Source: Vickermania ingenoplastis
Lineage: Eukaryota; Euglenozoa; Kinetoplastea; Trypanosomatida; Trypanosomatidae
DNA length: 64,000 nucleotides
Assembly (NCBI GenBank): GCA_010157825.1
Contig: VFSE01000057.1
Coordinates: forward strand, 340,001 to 404,000
Reading direction: 5' to 3'
Position 1 is the stretch's first letter, and each line of letters opens with the position of its first letter. The notes under the pieces were generated by a model. That model made no database searches and was not told where the DNA came from. It saw only the letters and a program-made list of their open reading frames with translations. Made by a program: the position numbers and the translations under genes. Positions 9,353 through 21,353 of this stretch are shown here, piece by piece.

Positions 9353-12300
9353 TTATCTGTTGTTCCATATGAGCATGTACGTGGATGTGTGCGTGGATCT
9401 ATCTCTCTCTCTCTTTTTTTTTTTGAGGAGGTTCTCTCGTAAGAGCCCGCCTAATGCACGAGACGTAACATTTTTTTCAGCACTGATGTCCCCGAACGCC
9501 TTCAGTGCGCTACACTCCCGGAAGTCAATCTTCTCCACCGCCGGGCAGCACAACTCCAGCCAGCTGATATCCGTCACGCCAGTTCCATATCCGCTGAGGC
9601 GCTTCAGTCGTGGTAGCACACGTGGTGGCGCGTCGTCCTCGCCGTCCCTCTTGGGCGGCAAGCCTGCCAGACCTCGAATATCCTGTAAGCAAGCACATAG
9701 AGAGAAGTCAGCCTCCTCGAGGCACATCCCAAAATGTTGTACGGCTTGGCGCAGCGGTTCCAGTGTCTGGATACTGCATTGGGTGATCGCGAGGCGACGA
9801 AGACAGCGCAGTCTTTCCACGCCCTCCACGCTCGTCAAGAGGGGGCCAAAAGAAACTTCAATGTCCTCCACGTTGGGGCAGCCGCGCAGCCAGCGCATGT
9901 GTGTTATGCCCGCATCCAAGACCTTTACTTCTCGCAGTTGTAGAAACTCGTCATCGTTCCCGCTCGTTGACGGCAGGATGTCTTGAAGTTTTGAGCAGGA
10001 GGAAAGGCTTAGACAACACAAATCACGACAGTGTCGCAACGAGGAGCCAAAGGAAGAGAGCAATGGCAGACTGGAAACTTTCAGCAGTTTAAGAGGCGGA
10101 TACCAACGGCTCGTACCCGACTCGGGGGCTTCCCATACCCCGTCAAAGCTTGCCAGAGAGCGGCACCGGCTGATGTCAAAATGCAGTAAATGGCGGCACT
10201 TGCCCACAGCTCGAATGTTTACCAGCTCGGTGCAGTTGGCAATACAAAGAGTGGACAGATACGGCACGCCTTCCACGCCATCCAACGAGGTCAGCGTCGA
10301 TAATCCGGACAGATGGATTTCTGTAAGACGCCACGTGTACGGCGTCTCCTGGCACGAGTCGGGATCGGAATCGGGATGAGAATGAGGATCTTTACACGGC
10401 TCAGCCGCAACTCTGACAGGAGACTTGTTGGTCATCCAGGTGGACAGCGGAGCGGTACAACCCGGGAGCGATGTCTCGGACAGCTCAAGCCGGGTAAGGG
10501 TTGGATTCCACCCCACCGCGGCCCGCAGCCCAGCGAGCCATTCTCCTTGTTGAATACTCTTGCAATTGGCTATTTTGAGATCCTGTAGGGCGGGCGGTGT
10601 GGTCCGGCGTGAAGAGCCCTCCTCCGTCTTCCACTTGCAGAGGGACTGCAGCCAGTTCAAACTCTTGAGGCGTTCGCAGTGGTGGACGGTGATACGGGTT
10701 AGGTGGGGGAAAAAAGTGCTCTTTTGGTGTACTTCCCATTGAATCTTCTCCAGGTCTGGGCACTGTCCAATATACAGTTCAGAGAGCAGGGTGCACTCTT
10801 CTAAGCCCTCAATGTGTTCCACACTGCACTGCAGGAGGTGAATGGTACGAAGCGTGTTGGCAACGGTAGCCAGTGAAGGGAATCGATCGAGCATAAAGCA
10901 ATGCGATATATGAAGGTCGGCAAGGCCTGTTGCTGGGTACGGCGGGGGAGTAGTCGTCACTGCCTCGCTCGCGGGCCGAGTGTGGCACGGATCGAACACA
11001 GCCAGCTCGGACATGGCTGTTCTAGATATGCTAAGACTCTTCAAGAGGGGAAGCTGGCGGAGGAAGGTAAAGTCTTCTAGTGTGTCGACGTACGATATGT
11101 CCACCTCCTCTAGTTCAACGCACTTCTGCAGCTCTTCCGCAACGTCCCCTAGAGATGCTTCAGAGATCATAACGCGCCGCAGGTGCTTCACCAAACCCAT
11201 TCCGGTGATGTCGTGCAGCGATGAGCAGAGCGTCAGCTCCACCTCCTCTAAGCTTCGCACACAGGCGGCGCCGGGGTGTAAAAAGCCTTTCACCTCCTTG
11301 ATGGTACAGTCGCACAGCTGTAGATAGCGCAAATGACGGAGACGGCTCAGTGGTTCATACGCTTCCGTCTGCAACGCGCGGCAGTCGGTAAGGCATACCA
11401 CTTCCAGGAGAGGGAGGCAATCTAGAAAAGATAACGCGGTAATATGCACAGAGGTCAGCACGAGAGAGCGGAGTTTGGCGAGGGCCGCCAGGCAGGCCCC
11501 TGTCTGGAGGCCAGAAGCGCTGTCTATCTGTAATTCGCGTAAAGACTTCGCGAGAAGCAGCGGTGGCGGGGGGCCTTCCGCTGCATCCATCTCCGTCGCC
11601 GACTCCAGCCAGTGCCAATCGAGCTTCCCTGCCCCAGACGGGCATCCGAGACGCTCCAACTGCGGCAAGGCCCCCAAGGGGCTCAGGTCTTCCATCATCA
11701 CACCCCTACCAAGATCAAGGTCCCGGAGCGCCTGGCAGCCAGAGATCCAGTCCAGGGTGGTGAAGGTGTTGTTCTCCGCGTGGAGCACGCGGAGGGCGTG
11801 CAGCTGCCCTATTTCATGATGGTCGCCGATCGTTTTACAGCCGTTGATGTACAGCTCCTGGAGGGTATCGGCGCAGTGGTGAATGCATCGAAGATCGTTG
11901 ATGCCAGACCATGAAATATCCAGCACCCGCAGGCGCACCAATAGGGTGTGGTGGTTGGGCGTAGCGGCGCTTCTTCTTCTCTTGGTGTCATGGATGGGCT
12001 CGGTCTCCGCCGAGTCCGGTGCTGGCGCCTCGGAGGGCGGCGGCTTCTTGTACTCCTTCTCGATGCGTTTCGCCTCTTCGGCATCCTCCTCGCCGGCGGA
12101 GAGGAGCGGGTTTAAACTAAAGAGACGGTCACAGCCCACCAGTCGAAGTTCTTCAAGGTGTGGAAATGAACAGTAGTCGCCGTCGCCATCATCCCCGCTC
12201 TCGGGACGGCGCCGCACGCGCATCCATTCGACATCTGACAGCCCCGTGTTGGATAAGTCCAGCACCTTGAGATGTTGCAGTGCGCCTAGTGGTCTGCTTG

Positions 12301-13063
12301 TGGTAAGCCCTGCCGTGGTGGTGGCAAGGATCTGCCGCAGGCTCGATGTGAGCAGGTTATGCTTCATGAACTTCAGTGACAGCGACGTGAGGTTAGGGAA
12401 GTGTTTCAGTAGCGAGAGATCTTGTAGCGTTGGATCATGAGAGATGGATAGGCTAGTGAGAGTTCGAAACGGGGAGGTCTCTGGAAGCTCCTCTGTCGTC
12501 CCGCATGGGCAGGTGTGAGGGGCGTGCGAATGATGCGGCCTGTCCGCTCCATGGCAATCGCAACATCCAGAGCAGCACCCGCAAACGGCCCCCATGCACG
12601 ACGCCAAGACCGCAGCGGTGTGGCTCCGGACGAGGGAAAGACTCTTGAGCTCGCGGCAGAGGTGCCACCAGCTGAAGCAGTCACTCCCTGGCTTGTGCGG
12701 CGGGGCAGCGGTGAAAGCACTAGAGGGTGCGGTGTTGGGTTCGCTCCACCCGTCCAAGATGAGCTCCTCCAGCTCCTGGAACCCCCCTCCGCCCGGACAG
12801 AGATGACTAGACTTCGCTTCTAGCAAGCGTAAGATGCTGGTGCCGTGGGCGTTACTAGCTTTCGCATCCTTGTTAAGGTGGTTGCAGCTGCTCCAGTCAG
12901 CGAGGGCCGCGGCGGAGGCGGGCGTGGTGCGGAGGTGCCACCGGACAAGATCTGGTGCCGTGCACATCTCTATCAGCACCTCGGGGGTCAGGAGGCCATC
13001 CGTTGTGTGCCAGGCAGCGTCCTTGGCCCGCTTCGGCTGCGACAAGGGGGATTCTTTCGACAT
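9353..13063 (-). CDS. Leucine-rich repeat protein
   Basis: A 1236-residue protein starting at a clear ATG (MSKESPLSQPKRAKDAAW). From about residue 80 to about 1200 it is almost entirely irregular leucine-rich repeats of 22-26 residues with the LxxLxLxxC/N pattern (LEELILDG, LTSLSLKF, LRVLDISWSGI, LQELYINGCKTI, LRHLRYLQLCDC). Many repeats have the Cys-rich asparagine position typical of cysteine-containing LRRs. Low-complexity loops interrupt it (about residues 310-365). No signal peptide, membrane segment or F-box is evident, so it is probably an intracellular protein-binding scaffold. It is the last gene of the minus-strand array. Trypanosomatids have many such proteins (LRRP1 is one) and I cannot assign an orthologue. 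Confidence 0.85.
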   Translation of the reverse strand: MSKESPLSQPKRAKDAAWHTTDGLLTPEVLIEMCTAPDLVRWHLRTTPASAAALADWSSCNHLNKDAKASNAHGTSILRLLEAKSSHLCPGGGGFQELEELILDGWSEPNTAPSSAFTAAPPHKPGSDCFSWWHLCRELKSLSLVRSHTAAVLASCMGAVCGCCSGCCDCHGADRPHHSHAPHTCPCGTTEELPETSPFRTLTSLSISHDPTLQDLSLLKHFPNLTSLSLKFMKHNLLTSSLRQILATTTAGLTTSRPLGALQHLKVLDLSNTGLSDVEWMRVRRRPESGDDGDGDYCSFPHLEELRLVGCDRLFSLNPLLSAGEEDAEEAKRIEKEYKKPPPSEAPAPDSAETEPIHDTKRRRSAATPNHHTLLVRLRVLDISWSGINDLRCIHHCADTLQELYINGCKTIGDHHEIGQLHALRVLHAENNTFTTLDWISGCQALRDLDLGRGVMMEDLSPLGALPQLERLGCPSGAGKLDWHWLESATEMDAAEGPPPPLLLAKSLRELQIDSASGLQTGACLAALAKLRSLVLTSVHITALSFLDCLPLLEVVCLTDCRALQTEAYEPLSRLRHLRYLQLCDCTIKEVKGFLHPGAACVRSLEEVELTLCSSLHDITGMGLVKHLRRVMISEASLGDVAEELQKCVELEEVDISYVDTLEDFTFLRQLPLLKSLSISRTAMSELAVFDPCHTRPASEAVTTTPPPYPATGLADLHISHCFMLDRFPSLATVANTLRTIHLLQCSVEHIEGLEECTLLSELYIGQCPDLEKIQWEVHQKSTFFPHLTRITVHHCERLKSLNWLQSLCKWKTEEGSSRRTTPPALQDLKIANCKSIQQGEWLAGLRAAVGWNPTLTRLELSETSLPGCTAPLSTWMTNKSPVRVAAEPCKDPHSHPDSDPDSCQETPYTWRLTEIHLSGLSTLTSLDGVEGVPYLSTLCIANCTELVNIRAVGKCRHLLHFDISRCRSLASFDGVWEAPESGTSRWYPPLKLLKVSSLPLLSSFGSSLRHCRDLCCLSLSSCSKLQDILPSTSGNDDEFLQLREVKVLDAGITHMRWLRGCPNVEDIEVSFGPLLTSVEGVERLRCLRRLAITQCSIQTLEPLRQAVQHFGMCLEEADFSLCACLQDIRGLAGLPPKRDGEDDAPPRVLPRLKRLSGYGTGVTDISWLELCCPAVEKIDFRECSALKAFGDISAEKNVTSRALGGLLRENLLKKKKRERDRSTHTSTYMLIWNNR

Positions 13064-13449
13064 GACAGTGAAGGGCGTTTATTTCTTTTTCTGTTGTATG
13101 TTTGTTTGTGTGTGTGTGTGTGTCTTAAGGTCAAGTATATAAAGTATATATATACGACGGAGATATTGTCAGCGGTGCAAACTAACTGCCAAGCCGAAAA
13201 ATCATCACAAATAATCGAATAAGTGAAACGTACGGAAGAGAAGTCTGTATGTGTGCACATGGGTGAGAGAGCGAACAATGGTCTCATTGCGTTGCAGCAC
13301 AGGTGGAGAGAACGTACAGGAAGTATGCGCACGGTGCGGAATCCTTGTCGCTAGTAGTGCCTCCATTACATTTTTAACACCTGCATTTTCTTTTTTCTTT
13401 TTTAAGAAAATTGATCATATCTTCGCTACTCTCCTCTCTCACGTATGCC
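13064..13449. other. Intergenic region
   Basis: About 385 bases. It contains a (GT)n run (13107-13124) and mixed T/C tracts, and holds the 3' UTR of the glycosyltransferase and the splice-acceptor region of the LRR gene. No clear gene. Confidence 0.5.
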
Positions 13450-16400
13450 TCACCCGTCTTCCCGTTCTTCGTGTTCCGTTCGCCCGCTCGCGGAACTTTC
13501 CTTCGCCTTCAAGAGTCCTTCCACCAGAGCGGCATCCATCCTATCTGCCACGGCTTCCTCACTGAAATAGCGCAGCATCCACGCCCGGCCTCGCTCCCCT
13601 ACGATTCGAGCGTGCTCTGGGTGCTCCACCACGTACCGCATCAGCATCGCCGTCCCTCTCGCACAGGGAACACTCCACTTAGTCCCGCGGAAGTATCCGT
13701 ACTGTGCCGTCCAGGGCACCTCATTCAAGCCGTCGAGCGGGATGATAAAGGCGTTGGAAAAGGTTAGAAACCCCTCTACGCCAGAGTAGTACGGGGCGAT
13801 GACGGGGACCGCCATCGACATCGCCTCTGCTAATGGAAGCCCCCAGCCTTCGCCCCTAGTGGGGAGAACAAACGCATCGCTGAGGCCGTAGAGCTCTACC
13901 AAGGAATCGTCCGAGAGTTTCGAATTGGTGATCACCAGATGCGGGAAGTGCGGGCTGTGAACCCCACCCGACCCGCCCACCTCCGGGCCCAGCGTGGGAT
14001 GACCCTGCAGCCACTCGTTCAAAAACGAGGCAATATTCGACATTTGAACCCCCTTGGCGTACGGATCTTCGAACGAGGTCTTGAGAATGAGGGTGGTGAG
14101 AGCCACAGGAGCAGCATCTGGGCCCTCTTTCTTCTTATGTTCTTCCGTCAGCGTCGCGTCCCCCGCGTCCGCCTCCTCCTCCTCCCCCTCCTTGAGTTTG
14201 ACAAACTGGTAGTCTCCATGCGTCGTCTGGCGGTGTTTGGACTGCAGCGACACGTTGCTCGTCCCATCGGTGAAGGCGATGTAGTACGCCTCCAGCAGAA
14301 TGTTCCAGCCCTTCCGATCTTCCCATTTGAACGTCGAGAGGAACACAAAACGATTCTTGCGTTCGGCAACAGACATGTTAGGCTTGTTGTCGAAGATGGT
14401 GCGATCCGCTAGAGCTGCTGCGTCGACCCGAGGGGCCACCGATGGTGGTTTCGAAATAGGTAGAGAAGTGCTGCTGCTGCCACCACTACTAGCGCTCCCG
14501 CTAGCGTCGGAGCCTTGGGGCGGCGCTGCCGTCGTTGTTGTCGGTTCTGGCAACCCTTCCGGCAACGAGGACGGTGTTGAGTGGGGGCGTACCTCCACCG
14601 TTAGCGATGCATAATAGTCCCGTGCCTTGTGGAACCAGTAGAGGCCCTCCTGGGATCGTCGGTGGCGGCCCAGGCCAGCGTGTGGGTCGTACGTGTACGT
14701 ATCCACGGAGAGCGGCATCCAACGGAGTTGGTGTGGAGGGACACCACGACGGCGATACACATGGGCGAAGAAATCCGCCGTTACCCAAAATTCATCCACC
14801 ACGCGTCGCTTCACTTTTCGAACCGTCTCGACAGGTACAGGCAACCCATCTTGCGAAATTTCAATGAGATGTGCATCGGTTTCCTTCTCGGAGCCCCGCC
14901 CTGGGCTCGGTACCTTCTCCTCCACTTCTTCTCCTGTCAAGCCCGGCTGCCAGTCAGGGTTCACATCAGAGAATTCACTGAGGGCCCGTCCAACCACAAA
15001 ATGAAGGTCCGACACCGCCTCGACGGCTTCCATCTGCTGCTGCTGCTGCTCCTCCAGCTCCTCCTTGTTCATTGCGGTGATGGCGGATGTGGCCTCCGCC
15101 TGCTGCTGCTCGCGCCGCCGGCGTTCGTTCTCTCTGACCTCCTCGTAGAAGCGCGGAAATCCGCTGGCGCGCATGTGAAGGAGATAGACCATCGGATGCG
15201 ACGCGAGAGCGCGGCGCCAGTAATCCACCTCCACATGACCTCCGGGGGCCTCTGCAGTCGTTGCCGGAACCGGCCGCGCACCACGAGAGAGACCAAAGAA
15301 GAAGGACCGCAGCCGCTTCGAGTACGCGACTTCTCCGGGGTGGTTGCCGCGGCGTGGGCACGGGGCGCGATCTCGATCGGCCATGAACACCACGTGGCGC
15401 TCCTGCAGAGCACTGATGTAGCCCGTGGCCTCGCGGCCCAGGCCCGTGCAGCTGCCCCCGTAATCCGCGTGGTACACAACCATGGGCGGCGCCGTCGCCC
15501 CCAACGCTAGGCTGGGGGGCAGGAGGTACGATACGCTGGACGGCTGGGCAGACGAGGCTAGCTCCACCCCTTGGTACGCCTCCCGGAAGCCGTACGACAC
15601 GGGCTGCAGCTGCCGCCGGGTGGATGGCAGCGCCGCACGCTGGTCTAGACGTATCAGGCGCCGCCGGTGTCGACGCGCCTGGGGCGAATCCGTTTCTGGC
15701 ACTGGACTTGACGGATCGTTGAGTTCATGTTCTTTTCCCTCTCTGGGTGGGCGGTCTCCTTCCTTGTTCTTCGTTGCGTGATGCCGGCTGCTATGGCTTG
15801 TAGGGGGGTAGAGGCCTGGCATGATACCCACCTCCTCCGGGTCACGCACCCGCCAGCGGTCCCGCCAGCTCACCCCTACGCGGCGCATCAAGAGCCGCAT
15901 CAGCAGCGGGCCGAGCGCTCTCCCTTGCGTATCGGTGAGGGCGACCAGCGGCTGGGGTCGGAGCGAGAGCGGTGCATAGGACGCCGCCGGCGATGCGGTG
16001 CTGCTGTGGAGAGGAAACAAAAAGAACGTGGACAGGTTATTGAACCAGGAGAGCTCCCGCCACGGCAGCGGCGGGAGCGTCGATGCCGTGCTTTGTGGTG
16101 TCGGTCTCCCGTTCAACCGCTGGACCACCTCTCTGCCCCCTTCCAGACGTCGCCTTACGCGACGCACAGGAGCAAATTTCTGTGATTCTTGTCGTCGTTC
16201 CTTAGCGGCCGCCACCGTCCCCCGCACTCGGTGCAGCGAGCGGTGATACCGGTGGCGCTCGTCATACCCTCCCGTGGCCCAAATACCGACCGCTCGGCTC
16301 GCAGAAAAACGGTACACGACGAAGTCCAGCGACGGCACGAGTGGATGATCGTAGTGATCGTGGTGCCCAAAGCTACGGGAGTAGCCAGAGGCCATGTGGA

Positions 16401-19400
16401 TCGCAAACGACAAACGCCATCCCACACTATCTGGGGCCCCTTCCATAAAATTTCTGCTGATCGCTCGGGCCTCCGTGTCACCGCTGTAGAAGCTCTGGAA
16501 CTGCTGCTGTTGCTTCTTATCCGTAGCACTGTGTTGTGATTCGATCACCAAGGCCTTGTTCTCCTGCCGGGTACCGCCGCCCTGCCCCACATGTGGGGTC
16601 GCGCTGCCGGCGCGTCCATCCACCAACGGTGCGGAAAGGAATGGCGGGTCAGCAGTCGTGGAGTGGGGAGGCGTGTTGCCACCGACGCGACGACTTTTCT
16701 TGCTCTCTGCGTCCTCGGCGTCGGTATTATCGAGCTGCCGGTTGCACGGCAACGGGCAGCCGCTTACTTGAATCGCCCGGCGTCGCCACAATCCGCAGTG
16801 CGACGACACGGCATCAATCATCTCTGGCCATAAGGTCCGCTGATCCGCTGCGGTGCGCCCGGCGTGCCGTCTAGAGAGAAACGGAAGCAGCATGGTCCCG
16901 TCGCTGGTGGCGCCGATGAAGCCGCCGTGATCCAGTACCGTATAGCCGCGCAGCTGCGAGGGCGTCGGTATGAGATGGTGGAAATAGGATACGGGAGAGG
17001 AGGAGCTCCTGTTGGGAGCAGCAGCTGCAGGGAAATAGAGCCACGGCGGAAGGGCATCCACCGCATCGGGCACGAGGGATTCTTCTCTTGGCTGCTGTGT
17101 TGGGTGCAGATGTGCGTGTCGATCCGGGCGGGCGGAGGCGATGCGAAACGAAACGGCGCTTCCCCGTGCTGGAAGGGAGGACTGGCGGTGGATGCCGCGA
17201 GATCTAACGGTGCTCCCTCGCCCGTCTTCCACCAATCCAGTCGACGACGACGATGACGAAGGGCCGCCTGGGAGGCTGCTGCTGCTGCTGCTGCTGTCCT
17301 CTGTGGCGGCGCTGTGGGTCTCGGGCGGGGCCTGTGGATCGGCTGGCTGTGGGGTCTCGTAGCCCCGCTTTGGCGGCATAAGGAGTGTACACTGTACCGC
17401 GGCGATTTCCAGGGGCGGGGAGGGCGGCCGGACCGACGACGGAGGAATTATCGATGCAAACGAGGATACGGAGGTGCGCTTCTCATTTGCATCTGCCTCT
17501 CTCTCTCTCTCTCCCACTTCCCCGGGCTGCGCTTTGGTGTGCCGTGTCGCTCCGGTCGAGGCCGAAGGCGGCGGAAAGAGGAGCGCGTCCAGCAGGGCTG
17601 TCATGAATGCGGTGGGTGGGTGGCGCCTCTCCGACGGGACGTCCAACTCCTCTCTGGTCGGGCTGTACAACGGCGGATGCGGTTCGGGTGCGGGCCCCTG
17701 CTCCCGCCCTGCCCCCATCTTGTCCCGCTCCTTCATTCTTTCCTCCTTCTCCTCCACCTGCGATGATGCGGGGGAGGTGGTGTGCATATCGGTGTACGGC
17801 GCCGCACTGGGTCGCACGGCGGACGAGAGGGTCAAGATGAACTCACCCCGGCGGCCGCTGGTCGTCATGAGCGCGGCTTCTAACATGTGCTCGAGCCGCA
17901 GGGCCCCCGTCTCAACGGCCCAGCGGGAGGTGGTCCGCTCCTTCCAATCCGACCACGCGGCCGCCTCTGGGGGCTCCTCACCCGCCCCTTCCCCCGGCAT
18001 TCCATCCCCTGGAATGACGGGGTAAAGAAGTGTGATGAGGCGATCGTAGCACTGATACGAGCGAAGAAGAAAGTCGTCGTCGTCGTCGTCGTCCCCCGGG
18101 CCAGACGTCGCACCGGGGGTGGGGCTCGTGGTTGGAGTGGAAAGGAGCGCTGTCGACGGCTGGAGGTGGGAGCGATAGTAGTCCCACAGGGCCTTCTCCT
18201 GGCTCCATCGCGTTCTCCCTCTCGTCGACGGCGCAGAAGAAGAGAGGGTCGTCGAGTCCGCCGCTCCCAGGGCGGAGAAGGCCGCCCGGTCTTCCTCCTC
18301 CACGTCCGCCACGGCGCTACGGCGCAGCGGCCAGCGAGGCGGGGTCGTCCCCGCGCCGCTCCTGGTGGGGAGGCGAGTCGGTTCGATCTCCTGCCAGCGC
18401 CACAGGATAGTCGCCACCCTCGGGATGCGGATCGTCGGCTGCACGACGTTCTGTGGAGGAGGAGGAGGAGGAGGAGGAGGAGGAGAGGAGGAGGAAGAGG
18501 AGGCAGAGTCATCCCGCAGCCCGGGGGTCGGCGTTGAGGTGGGGTGCGGATGGCCTCGTGTGGGAGCTAGATGGTGCGGGGCGGGAGGAAGATCCATCTG
18601 GGTCGTGAACCACCCCTCCCGCACGACACGATGGGGCGGGAGAGGGAGGGAAGCGTGGTGGGGGGGCGGCGGTCCAGCTGCGGCCTTCGCTTCGGCTCCC
18701 GAACCATGCCTTGGCGGCGTGGTGGTAGTGGTGGTATTGGTACTTTGACGCCGGATCAAAGGAGTGGGTGATACCAGCACTGGGTGCACAGGAAACACAT
18801 AAGAAGTATGATTACCTTCTTCTTCTTCTTCTTCTTCTTCTTCCATCGCTTCTGCTCCGGTGTTTGTGATGTTGGGGAGCTCATCCTCCCTCGCCGCCTC
18901 CTCCTTCTTCTTCTTCTTTCTCTTCTCCTTGGTGGTGTCGGGGCGGTAGGCGGCGGGAGCCGGGGAGCAGAGAGGGACCTGGTACTGGAGCAGAAGATCC
19001 AGCGCCTCGCTCAGCGTCATCTCAGGGGGTCGTGAGCGAAAGAATGGCGCTGATGCGGCCGGATTCCGACAGCGCCGCTGCCGGTGGCGGCGGTGGCGGC
19101 GGAAGGTAGAAGGGCGGTGCTTCTCCCGTACCTCTTGTTGTTGGTGGTTCCCCTGTGTCGTGGTGGGGGGAGGGGGGGTGGCCTCCCCCGAGGTCCCCGG
19201 TTGTACGCTCTAATGACGGTGGCAACGCGGAGGAGGAGGAGGAGGAGGAGGTGGAGGTGGGCGGTGTCCGAGTATTTCGCATTTCTTCTCCCGTTGGTAT
19301 CTTGGACGGCGCGTTGTGAATCTCCTCTGGAAGGGGGTCGCCCTCCAAGCAGCGCAGCAGCGGTGTGGTGTGGTGGTCGCTCACCCCGTTGAAAGCGGCT

Positions 19401-20222
19401 GTCTAGTGCCATCCAAAGCAGCCCCATGGTGATCAGTACGACACACACCAGTACGATGCCTGCCACCGTGGTGAAGATGTAGCGCTGCGTACGCCGTTGG
19501 CCGCTACGCCGCCCGCCCGCTCCTCCCCGAAATAAGCGGCGTAGGACGCGCGGTACGCCGCCTAGGCCGTCTGCGCTCCCTCCTCCAACGCCATCCGTGC
19601 CCATCATCATTGTTATCGACGGAGGCGGCTCGGCCTGCATTGGCGCTCCGTTCGGCCGCCCCAACTGAATGAAGTCCTTTTTTTTTCGCCACCAGGTCTG
19701 TTGGCTCAAAGGAGAAGGGAGAGAGGTATTGCAGGCGGCGGGCGTAAGGAGCAGCCCATCGCTCACGGGATGATGGTCCATGGGGTGGTCTGCTACGCTA
19801 TTTGTACTAGAGCTACTGCCACTGCAGCCCGCTGTCGGCACTTCGCGGCTCTCCTTCACGGGAGCCGCGGCGCACGCCGCCGCCCCGGCCCCCACGAAGC
19901 GGAGTAGGCCGACTTTTTTACCCTTCATTGAAACGTTTGTGCGTCGGTGTCGCCGTGGTGGCCCTTCGGCACGATGATGTTTCTCAGCATTCGTTTCATC
20001 TCTTTCTAATCCCACCTGCACGCGGACTTCCCCGAAGCGCTCCGACGTGTGCACCTCCTCGTTCTCCTGGTCCCCGTCCAGCGGCAGCGATAGGGGGTGG
20101 GGTCGTACGATGACTTGGGCGGAGCTGCGGTGAGGGAAACCAGTGCCGTGGCGGGGAGTGCAACGAAGAGAGCGCAGCATCCGTCTCCGTTCGTCCTTCG
20201 TTCCGCAGTGCAGCGTCGCCAT
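13450..20222 (-). CDS. Large membrane-anchored GT4-type glycosyltransferase, frame interrupted twice
   Basis: The 1856-residue frame 13450-19020 ends in a group-1 (GT4) glycosyltransferase domain: VVYHADYGGSC, a DEFWVTADFF...GVPPHQL...VDTYTYDP segment, STFKWEDRKGWNILLEAY, LYGLSDAFVLPTRGEGWGLPLAEAMSM (E-x7-E motif, near residue 1724) and a C-terminal helix. Immediately upstream, 19017-20222 encodes a separate 401-residue reading with ATG at 20222 and one hydrophobic segment (about 19400-19480, YIFTTVAGIVLVCVV). The parts connect through a third frame at about 19030-19390: one extra base near a GGGG run (about 19387) and one near a CCCCC run (about 19025). The span is 3n+2, as expected. Read together it is a type II protein of about 2250 residues with very long low-complexity insertions, suiting the Golgi or ER. 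Donor and acceptor are unknown. Alternatively these are two adjacent genes. Confidence 0.7.
18440..18505. repeat. GGA/GAG trinucleotide run inside the glycosyltransferase gene
   Basis: Repeats of gga/gag (coding strand tcc/cct) encode the Ser and Pro runs of the low-complexity region. A similar ttc run at 18821-18844 encodes a Glu tract near the start of the long frame. These runs explain part of the protein's unusual length. Confidence 0.7.
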
Positions 20223-21353
20223 CGCTAGCCGCTGCTCGCATAGAAGAGAAGGAGAGAGACGATAATCTAAAAAAAAAAAAAAAAACGTACGTTTAGCAAC
20301 GGAAGCGACGCTCCGATCTTGTTCGCTCTTCCTACTACGGTGTAACAAGAAGGTTGGCGTTGCTTTATTTTTGTGTTTTATTTTTGTGTTTTGTTGTTGT
20401 TGTTTAGTTCTTCTCTTTTTTCTTTTTCTTTTCCAGTTGATATCACCTGAGTCACGGAACGGAGGAAGAACCGCCAGCAGCAATAATAAAACTCAACTAC
20501 GAAAAGAAATCGAATAATGTAGAACAAGGTGGACTATTGCAGTTCGTGAGTGAATATTGGGCGATATATAGGGTATAGAGAGCTAGCTTTTAAGGGCCCT
20601 TATATGGTATCTAGGTGTTTAGGGTATAGCACTGTATGTATATATATAATTTTGAAAAGCTTTGTAACAGATTTAAGTATTAGAGAAGTTTGATGTACGC
20701 CTTTTTTTTTATTAATATTTGTATTTTTCTGTTCAAGGTTTAACAACGCTTGCGGCACAGGCCTTTTCTGGGTTGTTGTGTTCTCTTATTGCTGTAAAGA
20801 TGCAAAGGTGCGAAGACGATATTAATATAGAGAGTAACCAAACGTGTTTGGGCGTACGGAATGGGATGCCGACGAGAAGAACAGAACAAAGAAGAGAGAG
20901 AGAGAGAAGAGGCCCCTATGAACTCGGAGTGGAAGGTGAGATATGGTGCTTACACACACACACACATTCACACAAACAAATAGAAACACCGCCGTGAATG
21001 AGCAACTGCCTAAAGGAAGGCTCTTCTTTGAAGCCAATGCTGTCCACCACGATCTCTCCGTCGTAATGACGGGGAGGGAAGTATTCGAATATATATATCC
21101 ATAGTGTGCACACTGATGGTAGAAGGCGCACAGTACGTTTATGAAGCATTTTCAATAGCAGAATGAATAGCAGAGAAGAAATATTAAAAAAAAAAGCCAG
21201 CCATGCTGTTAGCACGCCTGTGTGTCTTGTCTTTCCCTTAAAAGGGGAGCTGGGCAAGCGAAAGAGAGAGAGACGGACTCCCCCATGCGGATGAAGGATG
21301 CAGGATGTCGTGTGAAGGGATCTGTAAGGGATCTGTGCAACCCGCATAGGGGC
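20223..21353. other. Intergenic region upstream of the glycosyltransferase
   Basis: About 1.1 kb. On the minus strand a long T-run (20268-20285) followed by ctctctccttctcttct forms a strong polypyrimidine tract just 5' of the ATG at 20222, fitting a trans-splice acceptor. The rest is AT-rich with a (CA)n run near 20950 and no gene. Confidence 0.5.

Noticed and set aside
9279-9986. Plus-strand reading frame of 235 codons overlapping the LRR gene
   Set aside because: Antisense shadow of the LRR coding sequence.
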